From contig NZ_CP096247.1 in NCBI RefSeq assembly GCF_023204875.1, positions 1,736,001 to 1,800,000 of the forward strand: a DNA stretch of 64,000 nt. Direction: 5' to 3'. Below are positions 10,372-19,273 of the stretch, piece by piece. Source of the DNA: Prevotella sp. E15-22. GTDB taxonomy: Bacteria > Bacteroidota > Bacteroidia > Bacteroidales > Bacteroidaceae. The stretch's first letter is position 1; every line of letters starts with the position of its first letter. A program made the translations under genes and the position numbers. The notes below the pieces were generated by a model. That model saw only the letters and a list, made by a program, of their open reading frames with translations. It did not search any database and was not told the origin of the DNA.

Positions 10372-10449
10372 AGGAGCATAGCTCAGTTGGTTTAGAGCGC
10401 TTCAGTCACATTGAAGAGGTCTTGGGTTCGAGTCCCAATGTTCCTACCA
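10372..10449 (+). tRNA. tRNA-Val (anticodon CAC)
   Basis: Full cloverleaf with acceptor AGGAGCA/TGTTCCT, anticodon stem CTTCA/TGAAG around the loop GTCACAT (anticodon CAC, reads GTG), and T-arm TTGGG-TTCGAGT-CCCAA. ACCA follows the acceptor stem, so CCA appears encoded (10447-10449). It lies six bases after tRNA-Arg, in the same transcript. Confidence 0.93.
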
Positions 10450-10454
10450 CCAGT

Positions 10455-10488
10455 AAGACAGGACAAATGTCCTGTCTTTTATTTTTTC
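10455..10488 (+). terminator. Terminator of the tRNA pair
   Basis: A perfect 10-bp stem (10455-10464 with 10469-10478), AAAT loop, followed by a T-rich run. Starts six bases after the tRNA-Val end. Confidence 0.88.
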
Positions 10489-10637
10489 CACATCACACAA
10501 CAGTTTCTTATCTGAATAACATATCACCGAAAAACAATATATTTTGTGCATGTAAACGACATACATACCATTACTAAACATCATAGAAATACTTCGGAAA
10601 TATATTGGTATGATTTTCGGGAGCAGAAACAATTAAA

Positions 10638-10681
10638 TAAAAAAGAATCGGACGAGTCATAAACTAATGACACGTCCGATT
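10638..10681 (-). terminator. Terminator of rpsP
   Basis: On the minus strand a 9-bp stem (AATCGGACG/CGTCCGATT, 10681-10673 with 10654-10646) with an 18-base loop is followed by a T-rich tract. Between this and the tRNA terminator (10489-10637) I see no gene or repeat. Confidence 0.85.
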
Positions 10682-10716
10682 GTTGGTTTGTAACGACTGA
10701 ATCGTTAGGATGCAAA

Positions 10717-11247
10717 TTATGCCTCTGCGGGAGCCTCCTCTGTAGCAGCCTCTGCCTCAGCAGGAGCTTCTACTTCAGCAGCTGCAGCAGCAGCCTTCTT
10801 ATCTGCTACCTTCTTAGCAATTGCTTCGTTAACCTTCTTCTCTTCAGCCAGAGCCTTTGCCTCAGCATCCTTCTTGGCCTTAGCGACCTCAGCAGCTACC
10901 TTCTCAAGACCCTTCTGCTTGTCAGCCTTCCATGCATCAAACTTCTTCTGTGCAGTAGCCTCATCGAAAGCGCCCTTCTTTACGCCACCCTTAAGGTGCT
11001 TCATAAGATAAACGCCCTCATTGCTGAGGATGTTGCGAACAGTGTCTGTGGGCTGTGCGCCGCACTCTACCCAGTACAATGCACGGTCGAAATTCAAGTC
11101 TACCGTGGCGGGATTGGTGTTAGGATTGTAAGAACCAATCTTCTCAGTGAAACGACCATCACGTGGTGCACGAGCGTCGGCGATTACGATGCTGTAGAAA
11201 GCATAGCTCTTACGGCCACCGCGCTGCAATCTGATTTTTGTTGCCAT
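10717..11247 (-). CDS. rpsP: 30S ribosomal protein S16 with long Ala/Glu/Lys tail
   Basis: The N-terminal ~80 residues are canonical S16 ([33 protein letters not shown]). The protein is 176 aa, about twice the length of E. coli S16. The extra part (from about residue 95) is a charged helical segment ending in an Ala/Glu-rich tail ([20 protein letters not shown]). Such extensions are usual in Bacteroidetes S16. Single-gene unit with its own promoter and terminator. S16 binds 16S rRNA in the 30S body. Confidence 0.96.
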   Translation of the reverse strand: MATKIRLQRGGRKSYAFYSIVIADARAPRDGRFTEKIGSYNPNTNPATVDLNFDRALYWVECGAQPTDTVRNILSNEGVYLMKHLKGGVKKGAFDEATAQKKFDAWKADKQKGLEKVAAEVAKAKKDAEAKALAEEKKVNEAIAKKVADKKAAAAAAEVEAPAEAEAATEEAPAEA

Positions 11248-11314
11248 GTTTTTTTAATGTTTTGTTTGTTGTTAAAAAATTGAATTTCATGCTCCCAACT
11301 CGTGGAAGCGGCCG

Positions 11315-11346
11315 CAAAATTACTCATTTTTAAGCAGTTGAACAAA
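11315..11346 (-). promoter_or_regulatory. Promoter of rpsP
   Basis: On the minus strand TTTG (11346-11343), 20-base spacer, TAATTTTG (11322-11315): full consensus match. This leaves a leader of about 60 bases before the rpsP ATG, A-rich with repeated AACAA words. Confidence 0.85.
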
Positions 11347-11386
11347 TTTTTCCACACTTTTCTGTCGTTTTTTAGAGTTTTTTGTG

Positions 11387-11394
11387 TAATTTTG
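11387..11394 (+). promoter_or_regulatory. -7 box directly before the GT2 gene
   Basis: TAATTTTG is a full TAnnTTTG match ending eight bases before the ATG at 11403. No clean TTTG lies at the -33 distance (TCTG at 11361-11364 is closest). If used, the transcript is leaderless or nearly so. Confidence 0.5.
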
Positions 11395-11402
11395 GACCTG
11401 AA

Positions 11403-12326
11403 ATGAAGCATCAACTATCTATTCTCATACCTATATACAATAACGACTGCCGTGAGCAAGTGGAAGCCCTGAGCACTCAGGCGCAGGCTATCAAGAACCT
11501 GGAGTTCGAGATTGTAGTGGCCGACGACGGGTCGGACGAAGGACTGTTGCGGACCGTGACTAACAGACCTGAGCCATCAACAGACTTCTCGCAGACATGG
11601 CAGCATCTGCCCGGTGTACGTTATATCCGCCGCAAGCATAACGTAGGACGCGCCGCCATCCGCAATTTTCTGGCACGCGAGGCTCGCTACGAATGGTTAT
11701 TGTTTATGGATGGCGACATGTCCATCCCTAGTAACAATTTTGTAAAGCAATGGGTTGAGGCCAACACCGGCCAGCTAGCCTATGGCGGCTACATTGTAGG
11801 CAGCGGCGAGTCGTCTTCACTACGATATCTGTATGAGAAGCAATGCGAACCGATGCATCGCGCCGAAGAGCGCAGGAAGCGTCCGTTTCAGCATTTTCAC
11901 ACCTGCAATTTCATGATTCAAAGAGAGTTAATGCTGTCACACCCGTTCGACGAGCGTTTTCGTCATTATGGCTACGAAGACGTACTCTTTGGTAAGCAAC
12001 TACGGGCGGCAGGCGTCAGCATATGTCACATTGACAATCCCGCGGGATTCTTCGACTTCGAAGATAATGCCCACTTTGTCAGCAAGACAGAAGAAGGCTT
12101 ACGCACTCTTAACGAATTCAGAACCGATCTGCGCGGCTACTCGCAAATGCTAACTTTTGTTGATGGCATTCACGTGGGAATAGTAAAATGGATTTTTATT
12201 TTATGGCACAGATTATTTGGCGAAGCAGAACGTCGGAATCTATGTGGAAAGAGGCCCTCTCTCAAGCTTTTCAAACTCTATAGGTTAGGATATTTCCTAA
12301 CAATAGAAAGAAAGAACGATAAGTAA
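11403..12326 (+). CDS. Family 2 glycosyltransferase
   Basis: A 307-aa GT-A fold enzyme: LSILIPIYNN at the N-terminus, VVADDGSDEG for nucleotide binding, then RAAIRNFLA and FMDGDMSIP (the DxD motif near residue 115) and GYEDVLFGKQL, in the position of the usual [E/D]D base. It would transfer a sugar from a nucleotide-sugar donor; the acceptor is unknown. I use the ATG at 11403 because the longer reading from 11382 runs into the promoter box. Stands alone between rpsP and rhamnose mutarotase. Confidence 0.88.
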   Translation: MKHQLSILIPIYNNDCREQVEALSTQAQAIKNLEFEIVVADDGSDEGLLRTVTNRPEPSTDFSQTWQHLPGVRYIRRKHNVGRAAIRNFLAREARYEWLLFMDGDMSIPSNNFVKQWVEANTGQLAYGGYIVGSGESSSLRYLYEKQCEPMHRAEERRKRPFQHFHTCNFMIQRELMLSHPFDERFRHYGYEDVLFGKQLRAAGVSICHIDNPAGFFDFEDNAHFVSKTEEGLRTLNEFRTDLRGYSQMLTFVDGIHVGIVKWIFILWHRLFGEAERRNLCGKRPSLKLFKLYRLGYFLTIERKNDK

Positions 12327-12367
12327 CACTTAACAATATAACAGAAACTAAAACACTCAAAAAAGAA

Positions 12368-12685
12368 ATGAAAAGATTTGCATTCAAAATGTTTCTAAAA
12401 CCGGGTTGCGAGGCCGAATACGAAAGACGACACGCTGCCATATGGCCTGAGTTAAAACAGATGATTAAGGAACAGGGAGTGGGAAACTACAGTATTTACT
12501 GGGACAAAGACACAAATATTCTCTTTGCATATCAAGAATGTTCAAAAGAGACCAGCTCGCAAGATACGGAAAACATTGACCCCATTACACAGCGATGGTG
12601 GGACATGATGGCCGACATTATGGAAGTGAATGCCGACAATTCGCCTGTCACCATCCCCCTACCCGAGTTGTTTCATATGGACTGA
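12368..12685 (+). CDS. rhaM: L-rhamnose mutarotase
   Basis: A 105-aa dimeric alpha/beta barrel protein that interconverts alpha- and beta-L-rhamnose. Tyr18 and His22 (the RRHAAIWPEL segment) stand at the positions of the known active-site residues, and the WW pair near 77-78 is present. No other rhamnose catabolic gene is in the window, so the gene is isolated. It follows the GT2 gene by 41 bases and may share its transcript. Confidence 0.9.
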   Translation: MKRFAFKMFLKPGCEAEYERRHAAIWPELKQMIKEQGVGNYSIYWDKDTNILFAYQECSKETSSQDTENIDPITQRWWDMMADIMEVNADNSPVTIPLPELFHMD

Positions 12686-12708
12686 GAGTCGGACAACATA
12701 ACAGCAGA

Positions 12709-13554
12709 CTAGACCGTCTGCCTCACCAAACCATCCAGAGGGCCGCGCAGTATCTTTCCCACTGTGTAGCCTTCTGATTTTAAGGCCTCAAGAAACTGAC
12801 TCTGATAATAATATGCAATACTGCCCAATGCAGATACTGGAAGGTCACGACGACCGTATGGGTCAACGTTATAGCGAAGAAAATCGCGGAAGTTCTCAAC
12901 AACAAGCGCCTCAATCAATGGTTCGTCCACGTGGGCGTGGATAAACTCCGACAAAGAAGCAAGCCAACGATTGGCTAGAGGCTGACGATAAACACGGTCA
13001 ACAACCTGTGCAAGATTCATGCCGATGTAAGCCTCAAAATCAGAAAGAATAGTATGAGGCAAGCGGTCCTTATAGAGGGCGTTGAGAAAGCGAATACCAA
13101 GCACGGCTCCGCTGCCCTCGTCGCCCAGAACATACCCCATGGGTGGCGTATTTTTCACAATACGCTGCCCATCGAACAGGCATGAGTTAGCGCCCGTTCC
13201 TAGTATACAAGCAATACCCTCACTATGACCACATAGAGCAATAGCGGCTCCTAACAAATCGCTATGAGCATCTATCTGCTTTGCTTCTGGGAAAGCTTCG
13301 CTAAGTAACCGTACAATCTTTTCCTCCAATTCAGGACGCACGCCACTACCATAAAAGGAAACCTTGAGAGACGAGAATTCTGAAACAGAACAATGAGAAT
13401 ATAGCTGTGGAAGCAATTCATCACACAAAATGGCACGAATAGTGTCATCGTCTTGATGAAAGGGATTAATACCCTGCGTTTTTATGCGTAATCCATCCAA
13501 GTCCCATTCAGTCTTGGTACTACCACTGTCAGCTATCAGAATGTGTTGTTTCAT
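12709..13554 (-). CDS. BadF/BadG-type ATPase, N-acetylglucosamine-kinase-like
   Basis: A 281-aa sugar-kinase/hsp70-fold protein. The phosphate-1 motif ILIADSGSTKTEWDL opens the protein. IACILGTGANSCLFDG (phosphate-2) and GYVLGDEGSGAVLG follow, as in eukaryotic-type GlcNAc kinases and their Bacteroidetes relatives. Likely salvages amino sugars from wall turnover, which fits the coupled MltF-like transglycosylase upstream (4-base overlap, ATGA). The exact substrate is inference. Confidence 0.85.
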   Translation of the reverse strand: MKQHILIADSGSTKTEWDLDGLRIKTQGINPFHQDDDTIRAILCDELLPQLYSHCSVSEFSSLKVSFYGSGVRPELEEKIVRLLSEAFPEAKQIDAHSDLLGAAIALCGHSEGIACILGTGANSCLFDGQRIVKNTPPMGYVLGDEGSGAVLGIRFLNALYKDRLPHTILSDFEAYIGMNLAQVVDRVYRQPLANRWLASLSEFIHAHVDEPLIEALVVENFRDFLRYNVDPYGRRDLPVSALGSIAYYYQSQFLEALKSEGYTVGKILRGPLDGLVRQTV

Positions 13555-14606
13555 CTTGCAGATTTTCTATATTTCATATATCTTTGTCGAATATGGTCAA
13601 CATATTCTACTGTTTCTTGTCCGCGCATATAGCCTGCATGTACCAACGTGTCGCGATAGTAACGAGGCAAATTCAATTTTAAGACGTAGGGTTTCACCTG
13701 ATCCCATACCTGCGGATTCTTCCCATCGCGTTGAGCCAAACGCATAGCGTCTCGTACATGTTGCAAACCACCATTATAAGATGCTAAAACAAAGTTCTCG
13801 CGTTCATAACGATCATGAATGTCACTTAGTTCTCCATCAAGTTCTTTAATATAACGTGTGGCAGCCTCAATACTTTTCTCGGGATTATGCATATCGGTAC
13901 GCGAAAGACCAAGATGGTCGGCCGTACCTGGCATAATCTGCATGAGGCCTTTTGCTCCAGCCCACGACTGTGCTTGTGGGTCAAAAGTAGACTCCTGATA
14001 ACATTGGGAAGCTAACAAGCGCCAATCCCAACCAATACTTTTACAATAAGTACGGAAATAACTGTCATAGTGTGAAATAACGCCACGACTAAGCATTGGC
14101 GCATAAACTCTACGACGAACTAAAGGCCGTAAGAACATCTGCCGTTCTTCCTTTTTCACTTCGTCAAGCAAAGCGGGGCGATACCATTGACGTATGGCTG
14201 CAGTCAAGAGAGGTTTACCCTTACCTATTACCCATCCTGGCATAGAATGATTAGTGGTATCAATAGACATTAATATCACATCGCCATCACCAGCAGCCAG
14301 ACGAGTTTTAAGTTCAGCACTGTCACGACAAACCTCTATACGAAGACGGACACCAATCTCTGTGGCAAACCTTTCACCCAGCAAATACTGTGTGCCCAAA
14401 AGTTGACCACGATAGGTATAATAGGTATCAGGACCTGAAAGAGTCAAGCCTATCAATTCGCCCGCTTGTTGGATGGCTGCCAAATCGAATTCTGCAGTAT
14501 CGGAAATCTGCTGCTGATTAGCCCAAGGTGGCGTTACAATATCCTGCCGCTGTGTACAAGACGCCAACAACAGAAGAAATAGCATAAATATACTTAAGTG
14601 TTTCAA
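13551..14606 (-). CDS. MltF-like membrane-bound lytic transglycosylase
   Basis: A 351-aa lipoprotein (lipobox LLASC, Cys 17). The N-terminal half resembles a periplasmic solute-binding domain (about 40-155). The C-terminal half is an SLT lysozyme-like domain with the catalytic Glu in CYQESTFDPQA and the GAKGLMQIMPGTA motif. It cleaves peptidoglycan glycan strands in the periplasm. E. coli MltF is about 518 aa; this short form is common in Bacteroidetes. Coupled to the GlcNAc-kinase-like gene, suggesting wall recycling. Confidence 0.9.
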   Translation of the reverse strand: MKHLSIFMLFLLLLASCTQRQDIVTPPWANQQQISDTAEFDLAAIQQAGELIGLTLSGPDTYYTYRGQLLGTQYLLGERFATEIGVRLRIEVCRDSAELKTRLAAGDGDVILMSIDTTNHSMPGWVIGKGKPLLTAAIRQWYRPALLDEVKKEERQMFLRPLVRRRVYAPMLSRGVISHYDSYFRTYCKSIGWDWRLLASQCYQESTFDPQAQSWAGAKGLMQIMPGTADHLGLSRTDMHNPEKSIEAATRYIKELDGELSDIHDRYERENFVLASYNGGLQHVRDAMRLAQRDGKNPQVWDQVKPYVLKLNLPRYYRDTLVHAGYMRGQETVEYVDHIRQRYMKYRKSAR

Positions 14607-14641
14607 AAAAATCAGAATTTTCGTGCAAAAGTAAGCATTTT

Positions 14642-14673
14642 ATTGGAAATTAAAGAAAAAAACCGTAATTTTG
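14642..14673 (+). promoter_or_regulatory. Promoter of the his operon
   Basis: TAATTTTG (14666-14673) is a full -7 match. ATTG (14642-14645) stands at -33 with a 20-base spacer. The leader to hisG is about 25 bases, too short for a classical His-codon attenuator. Confidence 0.7.
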
Positions 14674-14702
14674 CACACGTTTTACACGAAAAAAATTAGA
14701 TT

Positions 14703-15554
14703 ATGCTTAGAATCGCAGTTCAGTCAAAAGGTCGTCTGTTCGACGACACGATGCAGTTGCTCAATGAGGCCGACATCAAAGTGAGTGCCAGTAAGAGAAC
14801 TCTGCTGGTTGAATCCAGCAACTTTCCTTTAGAGGTTCTTTACTTGCGCGATGACGATATTCCACAGAGTGTGGCCTCTGGAGTGGCAGACATAGGTGTG
14901 GTTGGCGAGAACGAATTCATGGAGAAGGGCGCTGAGGCAGAAATAGTCTCACGTCTAGGATTCAGTCGCTGCCGCCTGTCACTGGCCCTTCCAAAAGACA
15001 TTGATTACAAAGGACTGGAATGGTTTGAAGGAAAAACCATTGCCACCTCGTATCCCGTCATTCTTAAAAAGTTCCTCGACGAGCATCATATCCATGCTGA
15101 GATTCATGTAATCACCGGTAGTGTAGAGATTAGCCCAGGTATCGGTCTGGCAGACGCAATCTTCGACATTGTAAGCAGTGGCTCAACATTAGTGAGCAAC
15201 AATCTGCGCGAGGTGGAGGTTGTTATGAAGAGCGAAGCTCTGTTAATTGGTTATCCTGGCATGAGCAAAGAGAAAAAGGATCTTTTGAACCAAATGCTGT
15301 TTCGTTTTGCAGCTGTTCGCGAGGCCGAAGACAAAAAGTACGTACGCATGAACGTACCCAAGGCACGCATGCAGGAGATTATCAACGTTCTGCCTGGACT
15401 GAAGAGTCCAACAATCATCCCCTTGGCAGACGAGGAATGGTGCTCCGTTCACACGGTACTCGACCAGAAACGATTCTGGGAGATTATCGGTCAATTAAAA
15501 GAATTAGGTGCTCAGGGCATTCTTGTAACCCCCATCGAGAAAATGATCCTGTAA
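14703..15554 (+). CDS. hisG: ATP phosphoribosyltransferase (long form)
   Basis: First committed step of histidine synthesis: joins ATP and PRPP. The 283 aa match the long HisG form with a C-terminal ACT-like regulatory domain, so it should work without HisZ and be feedback-inhibited by histidine. N-terminal MLRIAVQSKGRL, the SGVADIGVVGENE segment and the PRPP-loop-like EISPGIGLADAIFDIVSSG are present. First gene of hisGDC. Confidence 0.97.
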   Translation: MLRIAVQSKGRLFDDTMQLLNEADIKVSASKRTLLVESSNFPLEVLYLRDDDIPQSVASGVADIGVVGENEFMEKGAEAEIVSRLGFSRCRLSLALPKDIDYKGLEWFEGKTIATSYPVILKKFLDEHHIHAEIHVITGSVEISPGIGLADAIFDIVSSGSTLVSNNLREVEVVMKSEALLIGYPGMSKEKKDLLNQMLFRFAAVREAEDKKYVRMNVPKARMQEIINVLPGLKSPTIIPLADEEWCSVHTVLDQKRFWEIIGQLKELGAQGILVTPIEKMIL

Positions 15555-15594
15555 TAAGGGGAATAATGAATAGTGAATAATTGATACCGCTATC

Positions 15595-16884
15595 ATGAAA
15601 ATTATAAAAAGACCCCGACAGGAAGATTGGGCCGAGATATGTCAACGTCCACATCTTGACATCACGCAACTGATGAGCACTGTGAATACTGTGCTTTGCG
15701 ATATCAAAACACGTGGTGACAAGGCTGTGTATGAATATGAAGAGCGTTTTGACCATGTTGTACTCAATTCACTGTCAGTTACTGAAAGTGAGATTGATGA
15801 GGCCGAAACGCTAGTAAGCAAAGAATTGAAAGATGCCATTGCACTGGCTCACGAAAACATCTATCAATTTCATGCTGCTCAAAAGTTTGAAGGTCAGAAG
15901 ATAAAAACTCGCCCTGGAGTTGAATGTTGGCAAAAAAGTGTACCCATTGAAAAAGTTGGTCTCTATATACCCGGCGGAACAGCTCCACTCTTTTCTACTG
16001 TATTAATGCTGGCTACACCAGCTAAAATTGCTGGTTGCAAGGAGATTGTACTTTGTACGCCTCCCAATCGCGAGGGCAAGGTGAATCCAGCAATTCTTGT
16101 GGCAGCCCGTACGGCTGGTGTCAGTAAGATTTTCAAAGCCGGTGGTGTACAGGCTATTGGTGCAATGGCATACGGAACAGAATCTGTGCCCAAGGTATTC
16201 AAAATCTTTGGACCGGGCAACCAATATGTAATGGCAGCTAAGCAACAAGTATCATTGGGTGATGTTGCTATCGACATGCCTGCTGGCCCAAGTGAGGTAT
16301 GCGTACTGGCTGATGAAACCGCTAACGCTGTATTCGTGGCTGCTGACCTACTGTCACAAGCAGAACATGGTGTTGACTCACAAGTGCTATTCGTTACTAC
16401 CTCTGAAAAAATGCTCAACAAGGTAATCGATGAGACTAACCGACAGTTGAATTTGTTGCCACGTAGGGAAATGGCGAAGAAATCTTTAGACAATAGTCGA
16501 TTTGTCCTAGTAGAATCAGCAGGCGAAATGATGGCACTCTCTAACGCGTATGCACCAGAACATCTTATAATACAAACAGCCAACTACCAAGAGATGGCAG
16601 AGAAGGTGGTGAACGCAGGCAGCGTATTCTTAGGACAATATGCATGTGAAAGTGCTGGCGACTATGCAAGCGGCACTAACCACACATTGCCGACGCATGG
16701 TTATGCTACTGCCTACAGCGGCGTGAACCTGGACAGCTATTGTCGCAAGGTCACATTCCAGCATCTCACTGAAGAAGGCATTCGTGAGATAGGCCCTGCA
16801 GTAGAACTTATGGCAGCAGCCGAGCAACTAGATGCACACAAAAACGCTATGACGGTGAGAATCCAAGAGATTGCCTCTAAATAG
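15595..16884 (+). CDS. hisD: Histidinol dehydrogenase
   Basis: Zinc and NAD enzyme that oxidises histidinol to histidine in two steps. Recognisable segments: YIPGGTAPLFSTVLM, GVQAIGAMAYG, GPGNQYVMAAKQ, DMPAGPSEV, DLLSQAEHGVDSQ (Zn ligands Gln/His) and the C-terminal NHTLPTHGYA. Length 429 aa, normal. It lies 40 bases after hisG. Confidence 0.98.
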   Translation: MKIIKRPRQEDWAEICQRPHLDITQLMSTVNTVLCDIKTRGDKAVYEYEERFDHVVLNSLSVTESEIDEAETLVSKELKDAIALAHENIYQFHAAQKFEGQKIKTRPGVECWQKSVPIEKVGLYIPGGTAPLFSTVLMLATPAKIAGCKEIVLCTPPNREGKVNPAILVAARTAGVSKIFKAGGVQAIGAMAYGTESVPKVFKIFGPGNQYVMAAKQQVSLGDVAIDMPAGPSEVCVLADETANAVFVAADLLSQAEHGVDSQVLFVTTSEKMLNKVIDETNRQLNLLPRREMAKKSLDNSRFVLVESAGEMMALSNAYAPEHLIIQTANYQEMAEKVVNAGSVFLGQYACESAGDYASGTNHTLPTHGYATAYSGVNLDSYCRKVTFQHLTEEGIREIGPAVELMAAAEQLDAHKNAMTVRIQEIASK

Positions 16885-16921
16885 ACATGTTTGCCACAAA
16901 TAGACATAGACATTTATCCCT

Positions 16922-17959
16922 ATGAAGCCTTTAGAACAATTAGTTAGAAAAAACATATGGAACCTGGCTCCCTATAGTTGCGCTCGCAACGAATTTTCAG
17001 GAGTCAATGCAACTGTATTCCTTGATGCCAACGAGAATCCGTATGGCAATCAACTGAACCGTTATCCCGATCCAATGCAGATGGAGTTGAAGCAAAAGAT
17101 TGAGGAGGTTAAAGGAATTCCAGCCAATTATACATTTCTTGGCAATGGCAGCGACGAAGCTATCGATTTGGTATATCGTTGTTTCTGCGAACCAAAGGAA
17201 GACAACGTCGTAGCCATCGAACCAACCTACGGCATGTATAAGGTATGTGCAGACATCAACGATGTGGAATATAGACCGGTTTTATTAGACGAAAATTATC
17301 AGATAACGGCAGAAAAGTTGCTGGCCGCATGCGATGATTATACAAAGGTTATCTGGATATGTAGTCCAAACAACCCCACTGGTAATGATCTCCACCGCGA
17401 AGAAATAGTAAAGTTACTCGAGTCATTTGACGGAATAGTCATTGTTGACGAAGCATATAGCGACTTCTCAAAATTGCGTCCCTTACGCTATGAGTTACCT
17501 CGCTACCCCAACCTCATTGTGCTCAACACACTGAGCAAGGCATGGGCATCGGCTGCTATTCGCTTAGGTATGGCATTTGCATCGCCTGAGATTATCGATA
17601 TCTTCAACAAAGTGAAGTATCCCTACAACGTGAACTATCTAACTCAACAGCAAGCCATCAAAGTGCTTAGTGACCCATATGAGGTGGATCGCTGGATTCA
17701 GCTCATTCTTCAGGAACGCGTACGTATGCAAGAGGCTTTCAGTCTGCTGCCTTTATGCGAGAAAGTTTATCCAACAGACGCCAACTTCTTCCTTGCTAAA
17801 GTAACGGATGCCCAAAGCATCTATGACTATTTGGTGAAACAAGGTATCATCGTTCGCAACCGCACGCGTGTTCAGCTATGCAAAAACTGCCTGCGCGTCA
17901 CCATTGGCACACGCAACGAAAACAATGAACTTATTGGTGCTCTTCGCCAGTTTAAGTAA
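16922..17959 (+). CDS. hisC: Histidinol-phosphate aminotransferase
   Basis: PLP fold-type I transaminase that makes histidinol phosphate. [10 protein letters not shown] near the start, [18 protein letters not shown] and the PLP-lysine segment [14 protein letters not shown] are all present; 345 aa. It lies 37 bases after hisD. In many Bacteroidales hisB follows hisC; here a SpoU methylase gene follows instead. Confidence 0.97.
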   Translation: MKPLEQLVRKNIWNLAPYSCARNEFSGVNATVFLDANENPYGNQLNRYPDPMQMELKQKIEEVKGIPANYTFLGNGSDEAIDLVYRCFCEPKEDNVVAIEPTYGMYKVCADINDVEYRPVLLDENYQITAEKLLAACDDYTKVIWICSPNNPTGNDLHREEIVKLLESFDGIVIVDEAYSDFSKLRPLRYELPRYPNLIVLNTLSKAWASAAIRLGMAFASPEIIDIFNKVKYPYNVNYLTQQQAIKVLSDPYEVDRWIQLILQERVRMQEAFSLLPLCEKVYPTDANFFLAKVTDAQSIYDYLVKQGIIVRNRTRVQLCKNCLRVTIGTRNENNELIGALRQFK

Positions 17960-17998
17960 GTATGTATTTTACTCATCAAACGATTCGTGTTATCACGT

Positions 17999-18733
17999 AT
18001 GATAAGCAAAAACAATTTAAAGTTTGTTCATCAGCTGGAGCAAAAGAAATATCGTCGCAAAGAAGGACTGTTCGTTGCCGAAGGTCCCAAGGTGGTAGGC
18101 GATCTAATGACTGCGGGGTTTAATCCCCGCATGCTCTTTGCTGTTGAAGAATGGATAAAAAAGGAACTAACAGGATGTGTTCAGGAAGTAACCGACGATG
18201 AATTACGCAAATTAAGTTTTCTGCAACATCCACAGCAAGTGTTAGGGGTATTTGAAATTCCTGAAAGCAAGACATGCAAATCCATCTCGGAAGATGAATT
18301 GTATTTAGCTCTTGACGGAGTGCAGGACCCAGGTAACCTTGGAACAATCATCCGTTTGGCTGACTGGTTCGGTATCAATACTATTTTCTGTTCAGAGGAT
18401 ACTGCCGACGTATGGAATCCCAAAGTAATTCAGGCCACAATGGGTAGTATTGCACGAGTCGAAGTAGTATACACGAATTTGAAGCAACTAATAAAACAAA
18501 CAAATCTGCCCGTATATGGAACTTTGCTTGATGGGAAAGACATTTACGCACAAGAGTTAACTGAGCATGGTATCATTGTGATGGGTAACGAGGGTAATGG
18601 CATTTCACCCGAAATTCGTCAACTGATAACAAACAAGTTACTTATACCCAAATTTCAAGAAGGTCCAGAGAGTTTAAACGTTGCCATTGCCACGGCTATC
18701 ACATGCTCTGAGTTTAAACGTAGAATACGATAA
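17999..18733 (+). CDS. TrmH/SpoU-family RNA 2'-O-methyltransferase
   Basis: A SAM-dependent RNA ribose methylase with a knotted SPOUT fold. An N-terminal substrate-binding domain (KKYRRKEGLFVAEGPKVVGD) precedes the SpoU domain with LDGVQDPGNLGTIIRLADWF, IVMGNEGNGIS and PESLNVAIATAI. I use the ATG at 17999 (244 aa), not the GTG at 17987. Exact rRNA target not predictable. It follows hisC by 39 bases. Confidence 0.9.
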   Translation: MISKNNLKFVHQLEQKKYRRKEGLFVAEGPKVVGDLMTAGFNPRMLFAVEEWIKKELTGCVQEVTDDELRKLSFLQHPQQVLGVFEIPESKTCKSISEDELYLALDGVQDPGNLGTIIRLADWFGINTIFCSEDTADVWNPKVIQATMGSIARVEVVYTNLKQLIKQTNLPVYGTLLDGKDIYAQELTEHGIIVMGNEGNGISPEIRQLITNKLLIPKFQEGPESLNVAIATAITCSEFKRRIR

Positions 18734-18760
18734 GGACGAATCACATCTGCAATATCAATA

Positions 18761-19273
18761 TTACGCTAACACATGCTGCATCACTAATGCATCATGATAA
18801 CGTATGCCATCGAAAAGCCAGTCTTTGAGGTGCGCTGATATCTGATAGTTCAATCGACGAAAGAGTTGTAATGAGTTCTCATTGTCAACAGGGATAACTG
18901 CATATATCTGATGAAGGTGTAAGGTGTTCAATGCATATTCCTGCAACTTAAGTACAGCCTCTCGTGCATATCCTTGATGACGATATTCACGCATCACAAC
19001 AAGTCCTAACTCTGCCCTACAATTCTTTGGGTCAAATGACATAAGGTCGGCAAGACCGACTACCTTATTCTCCTCGTTCTCAATTACCAATCTTACTTGT
19101 TTATCAGTATAAATGTCAGATGTTGTTTCTGATAAGAACGAATGTAGAACGTAACGTGAATAAGGCACGTTTGTTACCCCCACCCCCCACAACTCGTCAT
19201 CATTCTCTATGCGATAAAGCAAATCGAGATCTTCGGGTTCAATAGCTCGTAATGTAATTATGGACGTACTCAT
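18761..19273 (-). CDS. GNAT-family N-acetyltransferase
   Basis: A 170-aa acetyltransferase of the SpeG/RimJ-like group: N-terminal ITLRAIEPEDLDLLYRIEND, and acetyl-CoA motif A ELGLVVMREYRHQGYAREA with the usual R-x-x-G-x-A pattern. Its start overlaps the upstream glycosyltransferase stop by four bases. Substrate unknown (polyamine, sugar amine or protein N-terminus possible). Confidence 0.88.
   Translation of the reverse strand: MSTSIITLRAIEPEDLDLLYRIENDDELWGVGVTNVPYSRYVLHSFLSETTSDIYTDKQVRLVIENEENKVVGLADLMSFDPKNCRAELGLVVMREYRHQGYAREAVLKLQEYALNTLHLHQIYAVIPVDNENSLQLFRRLNYQISAHLKDWLFDGIRYHDALVMQHVLA

Noticed and set aside
14673..14703. Histidine attenuator leader peptide
   Set aside because: The leader is only about 25 bases and has no His-codon run.
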